This document shows, piece by piece, positions 60,071 to 64,000 of a DNA stretch of 64,000 nucleotides. Under the pieces are notes generated by a model. The model saw nothing but the letters and a program-made list of their open reading frames with translations. It was not told the origin of the DNA and searched no databases. Origin of the DNA: Lutraria lutraria (taxonomy: Eukaryota; Mollusca; Bivalvia; Venerida; Mactridae); assembly GCA_964023205.1 (NCBI GenBank), contig OZ026838.1, positions 31,957,843 to 32,021,842 of the forward strand, read 5' to 3'. How positions within the stretch are numbered: the first letter of the stretch is position 1; each line of letters begins with the position of its first letter. Made by a program: the position numbers and the translations under genes.

Positions 60071-62846
60071 GTGAACTAAAAACAGCCAGCTGTTAACGTG
60101 TATTAATGTTTTTTTGTGTTTTTTTTCACAGTATGATTAAATATCTGATTAATGTCTTATCGTACAATGTAGTTGGTTAATCCATGACATGATAAGGGCC
60201 TTTCTGTTAACCTATATCATAATTCTTTCGAGTGTAATATATGCGTTATGTTTATATGCATTCTTTTCTATCTGTAGCAACGTAAATACTTACATCACCA
60301 ATTCATTGAATTCCTGAGTACTATATTTTTCAGATTTTTTTCATGTTGTGGTTCATCCTCAATGAATAATATTTCTCTTATATATCTATGTTATTTCCCT
60401 TTCTTTTCTTTTTTCTCTTAATGAAATCGTTTGTATTTCTCACGTGTTTTTCATCGTTATTTTCATATGTTTGTAACAGAAAATTTGTGTATACGTTACT
60501 TAATAAAATTCTGTTTCGTTCTGTGTTTTAACAATGAAGTAAGTAAAACTTTGAAAATGTCTGATAAATGACCTACTTATTTTGTCTTACTGATGCCCAC
60601 TTAGATTTAGATATCTTTTACTGCTAACAAACGTGAAAAACACAGAAGAATCCCGTCAGCTATAAAATGAAAGAGTGTTTGCGTATGCCGCACACTGATA
60701 AATAAAATAAAATTAAGTGTGGTTATAAGAGCCTATTTGCTACAAGTCTCTACGTACTGTATATTGACCTTAATGCCAGTGGTTGTAACGTCTTCAAATT
60801 GATATCAACTCACTAATCGCATATAAACGCAAATAAATTACGGATATGAACAATTATCGTTTGAGATCATTTTGCTGAGAAAATGGTGATTGAGTATGTC
60901 GTGTCTAGAGTTCGTGAAACTTACTTACTCAGAAAACACGGCCTAACAAAATGAGAATGAGCTGATTACGATGTGTGGTTCGATCATTTACAATGACAAA
61001 ATGGTATTTTCTTTCTCTTTTTAAATGAGCCATGGAGTACAAACAGATCCCTGTGGAATTCCCTATGCATATGTCTCATAATTATAATAATCAAATGAAA
61101 CTAATTTTCTAATTCTCCATAAGTTTAGTATTGTATTGGTTTGCAACCTGACGTAGAATATGACTAACCGAAACATAGAAAATCCAACCACAAGTACTTT
61201 TATGGAATAGAAATCAATAGTTGGATCACAGCACGACGTTAATTGATAGGAAACTCGATAAGAACCTGTATTATACTAAATGTTCGTGAACAGAATTGTT
61301 ACCACTAAGAAAAGGCAATTGACCAAATTTAGTTGAACTCCAGTTTCCGAGAGAAAATTGCTCTGTCAGTGACACACCGTAGTTGTCAGTGCTAGAATTT
61401 TGATGATTGCAATTGATGTCCTCGGGAGTGTCACAGTATAGCTACATATGTAGTTGACACGATCCCTCTAGATGCAACTCCTTTTGTTCTTAATACTGAC
61501 ACTCAAGGTTTTTATTCGGACAATTATCTTTCAAAATTATCTATCTTACAAAATAAATAATAATATCATGAATATATCATTTAGATATTGTCAAACTAGG
61601 AGGTAAATATAAACCGACATTTGACTTAAGCGTGTTCTCTCTTTTTGTCTTGTATATAAATACTACTAAATGGAAATTTAATGGAATGATGGAAGAGTTT
61701 GTTTATATTTTATACTGCTATTAACTGCCATAAAATGCATTCTACTTCAGTTGTGCTTCTAATCACGTGGTTTCCTGCTATGGAGAGAATCCATTTATTT
61801 CTGTCTCAAGATGTAAATGTTTTACGTCCAAGTTGTCAAATACAAATATGCTGTTGTTGTGCTGTCGTTGTTTTATGGGAAAATTCGTCTGCAAAATATT
61901 TTGGACAGTGCGACATTTTGTTCCTGAAAACCTGTTCATCAACACAAAATGTTTGAGATCTCTCCACTGGTCTTAAAATATCTTCGCGAAACCAAGGTAT
62001 TTACTATCATCAATTTGAAATGCAATAGTTTTTACTTCTTGAATGTTTGGATGGTTTTCGTATTTTGAGTACTTTTGTTGTTGTTCATGTTGGTATCGTA
62101 ATTTTAGGTATGTCATCATATTGCTGAGAAGTCATCCATAAAGAATTCCCAGGTATTCCAATTAAATATTGGGAAATACGTACTTTGGATTGTCAAATAT
62201 TTAGACTATACTCGGAACAAAGCCTGTGAAATTTTACTAGTTTAGAATGTCAACATATTGTTTCTTGCGAATTATCGAAAATTATATTCCCGAAAGAATT
62301 TCAAGTACTACAGATGTTGATTTACTCACTGAATTTGAAAATTAATCTCACACTTGAAATAGAAAATGAGTAAATGATTCCAATATAAATTACAAAATGT
62401 GTGTATTTCTTACACATGTAACTTATATTGAAATAATTCTTTTTCAGGTACTATCTTTATTAACAAAATGAATGTAATGAATTATGTGTACATCGAAATA
62501 ATAATTCGGGTCTCCAGGAGTTAGCTTTAATCATGTTCTTGGTTATATGTTGAAAATATGAATTGGCTTCAGTGTGTATTCGATGTTAACACTTTCAAAG
62601 AATGTCTGTCGTCAAAGGATGTAAAGAGCATCAACTCTTAAAAATCATTAAACACCTAAGAGTCATATTGATGCATTATAAATTATATGACAAACATACA
62701 ACATAACCCGTTTACAATGTATGACAATGACATCCTGAAAATCAATATATGCTTCAAGATTCTGTAATTTTTCAACTAGTTATCATGATTCATTTGAAAT
62801 CATTCTGCATCCGAATTAACTGCTCGTCTTTATTCAATTTCTCAAG

Positions 62847-63075
62847 TAGTAGATTGGGTGTGGTCTCTGATCAGTAATTACTGTCTTTTCGCGACTGTGA
62901 GTTCGAATCCCTCCAGAGACCAGACAGATTTCACTTGTGACGAAGGTATGTGGCTCTACTCTGATGTACGCCTGGTGTCTTGCATCGTTAAAGCTGGAGA
63001 TGTGTAAGATATCTCTGGATGTTGGTGAGACGTTAGATTCCAGTAATTGTCGCGTAATGTAATTTAATATTTCGC
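62847..63075 (+). repeat. SINE-like insertion with a D-arm-less tRNA-like core
   Basis: GGTCTCTG (62862-62869) pairs perfectly with CAGAGACC (62914-62921). Between them is a T-arm-like 'gtgagttcgaatccctc' but no D-arm/A box. A unique body follows to about 63075. Copy A has no counterpart between its matching flanks ('caatttctc' and 'gattataccagagg'), so it inserted into B or was lost from A. Confidence 0.45.
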
Positions 63076-63720
63076 ACAAATATTCTTTTCTTTTGTTTTT
63101 TTGCTTTCACGCATTGTCTTCTGAAGCTGTATTGTAAATTTAACACTTTAGTGTACCCAACTTCACATCTGATTATACCAGAGGAATTGGTAGAACTAAG
63201 TAACTGTAGACATCAGCTTTAAGACATCTACATTAATATCTGGGGACGAAGTCTTACAACAGAAAGTACTAATAGGTTTGTGGATAGATATTTTTACAAA
63301 AGTATATGTCCGAACACTTTTTCGCTTCATCATTTCTTTTTCATAATGTCGTAAATGTTTCATTATATTCTGTATCCTTGCAGTTACTAGTCAGTTAAGT
63401 CAGCATTTAGCGCGAATGATATGTCAAGAGATTTCTTGTAATATGTATGTTTGTAATGTCTTCTGATTCAATTAATTCTATTAATAATTTGGTTCGATAA
63501 TTAAAAAACACGAGCATGTAATTGTATTATACGATGTTGTTTAATCATATACGCGTAATGGCGTAAAGCAATTGATTGGAGATTCAGTTTAACGAGCGGA
63601 GAGAGAACTCTTATGCGAGCATGTGTGCAATAATCACTGTTCGATAAAAACATATAACTAATAGATTAATATTCGTGCTTTATAGACATATTCGCGGTTA
63701 TTATGCTTCCTATTTAAAAA

Positions 63721-64000
63721 GATGATAAAGTTTGGATTCGTACAGAGTTTGATCAGGTAAACAATTGGCACTCAACATTCATCTGTATCAAGGTGTGAAA
63801 TCATTTACCAAGTGAGTAGAGAGAAGGAATACATCTGTGATCAAAATATGAGCAACGTCTCTTCAAATTGAGAATCGCTTCAGAAAACTATTGATTATTT
63901 TCTGTGATTAAAAATGTGGTTTTACTGCACATTCATTAGTTTCTTGTTTTTCAGATTGCTAAATACATGTCTGCACGAATTTTTAGGCGTGCTTTTTTTC
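63721..64000. other. Unassigned sequence beyond copy B
   Basis: No match to the start of the duplication unit was seen, so the tandem array appears to stop at two units. No gene recognised. Confidence 0.4.

Larger units (their letters stand above)
54156..63720 (+). repeat. Tandem segmental duplication, copy B (about 9.6 kb)
   Basis: The second unit, same orientation as copy A and starting where A ends ('aaaactgtcaaa..tagagcacgaaac' here against 'aagactgtcaaa..tagagcacgaaac' before copy A). It ends near 'atagacatattcgcggttat', matching 'atagacatattcacgacact' at the end of A. It lacks the satellite and the 51108 element. It has a fuller SINE at 56494-56676, the 59345-60070 repeat and the insertion at about 62847-63075. 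Confidence 0.85.

Overview
The window looks like a gene-poor, AT-rich stretch of an animal nuclear genome, most likely a bivalve mollusc. Reasons: no long ORF anywhere; exons with GT-AG borders separated by kilobase introns; many short terminal-inverted-repeat (TIR) elements, tRNA-headed SINEs and minisatellites; and several interspersed repeats with wording I know from bivalve genomes (a 'gagctgtcac...gtgactaatacccc' family at 5.4 kb, a 'cataactcttgaagtc...gattcaccca' family at 59.3-60.1 kb). The species is not identifiable by eye.

0-24 kb is mainly the intronic landscape of one minus-strand gene. Four exons (19077-19120, 15849-15982, 7349-7478, 6112-6176) have splice signals and mutually compatible phases. 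They encode part of a single-pass membrane protein with an N-glycosylation sequon before the membrane segment and a lysine-rich tail after it. I do not recognise the family. Around the exons lie TIR elements (1190-1708, 3296-3578, 6825-7008, 11119-11504, 12651-12840, a hAT-type at 22432-22871 with an 8-bp target duplication), tRNA-like/SINE sequences, LINE debris and three minisatellites.

24.5-35 kb is transposon-rich: a nearly complete but decayed PIF/Harbinger element (24585-26308), a 1.17-kb near-palindrome (27412-28582), a mariner transposase fragment (about 29311-29523), a reverse-transcriptase fragment (about 32100-32690) and a second copy of the 12.65-kb TIR family (34830-34975). A weak plus-strand first-exon candidate sits at 30485.

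39-63.7 kb is a head-to-tail duplication. Copy A (about 39078-54155) and copy B (about 54156-63720) align along most of their length with substantial divergence. Copy A contains a satellite of exactly 125 head-to-tail 47-bp units (41899-47773, 5875 bp, no net indel), where copy B has just one diverged unit (57471-57513) at the matching place. Copy B therefore appears to preserve the pre-expansion state. Copy A also carries a 480-bp TIR element (51108-51587) whose empty site is intact in copy B (61343-61350), and B has its own insertions (SINE-like at about 62847-63075, a bivalve repeat at 59345-60070). The two copies thus form an internal before/after record of transposition and satellite birth. 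No convincing gene was found in the duplication.
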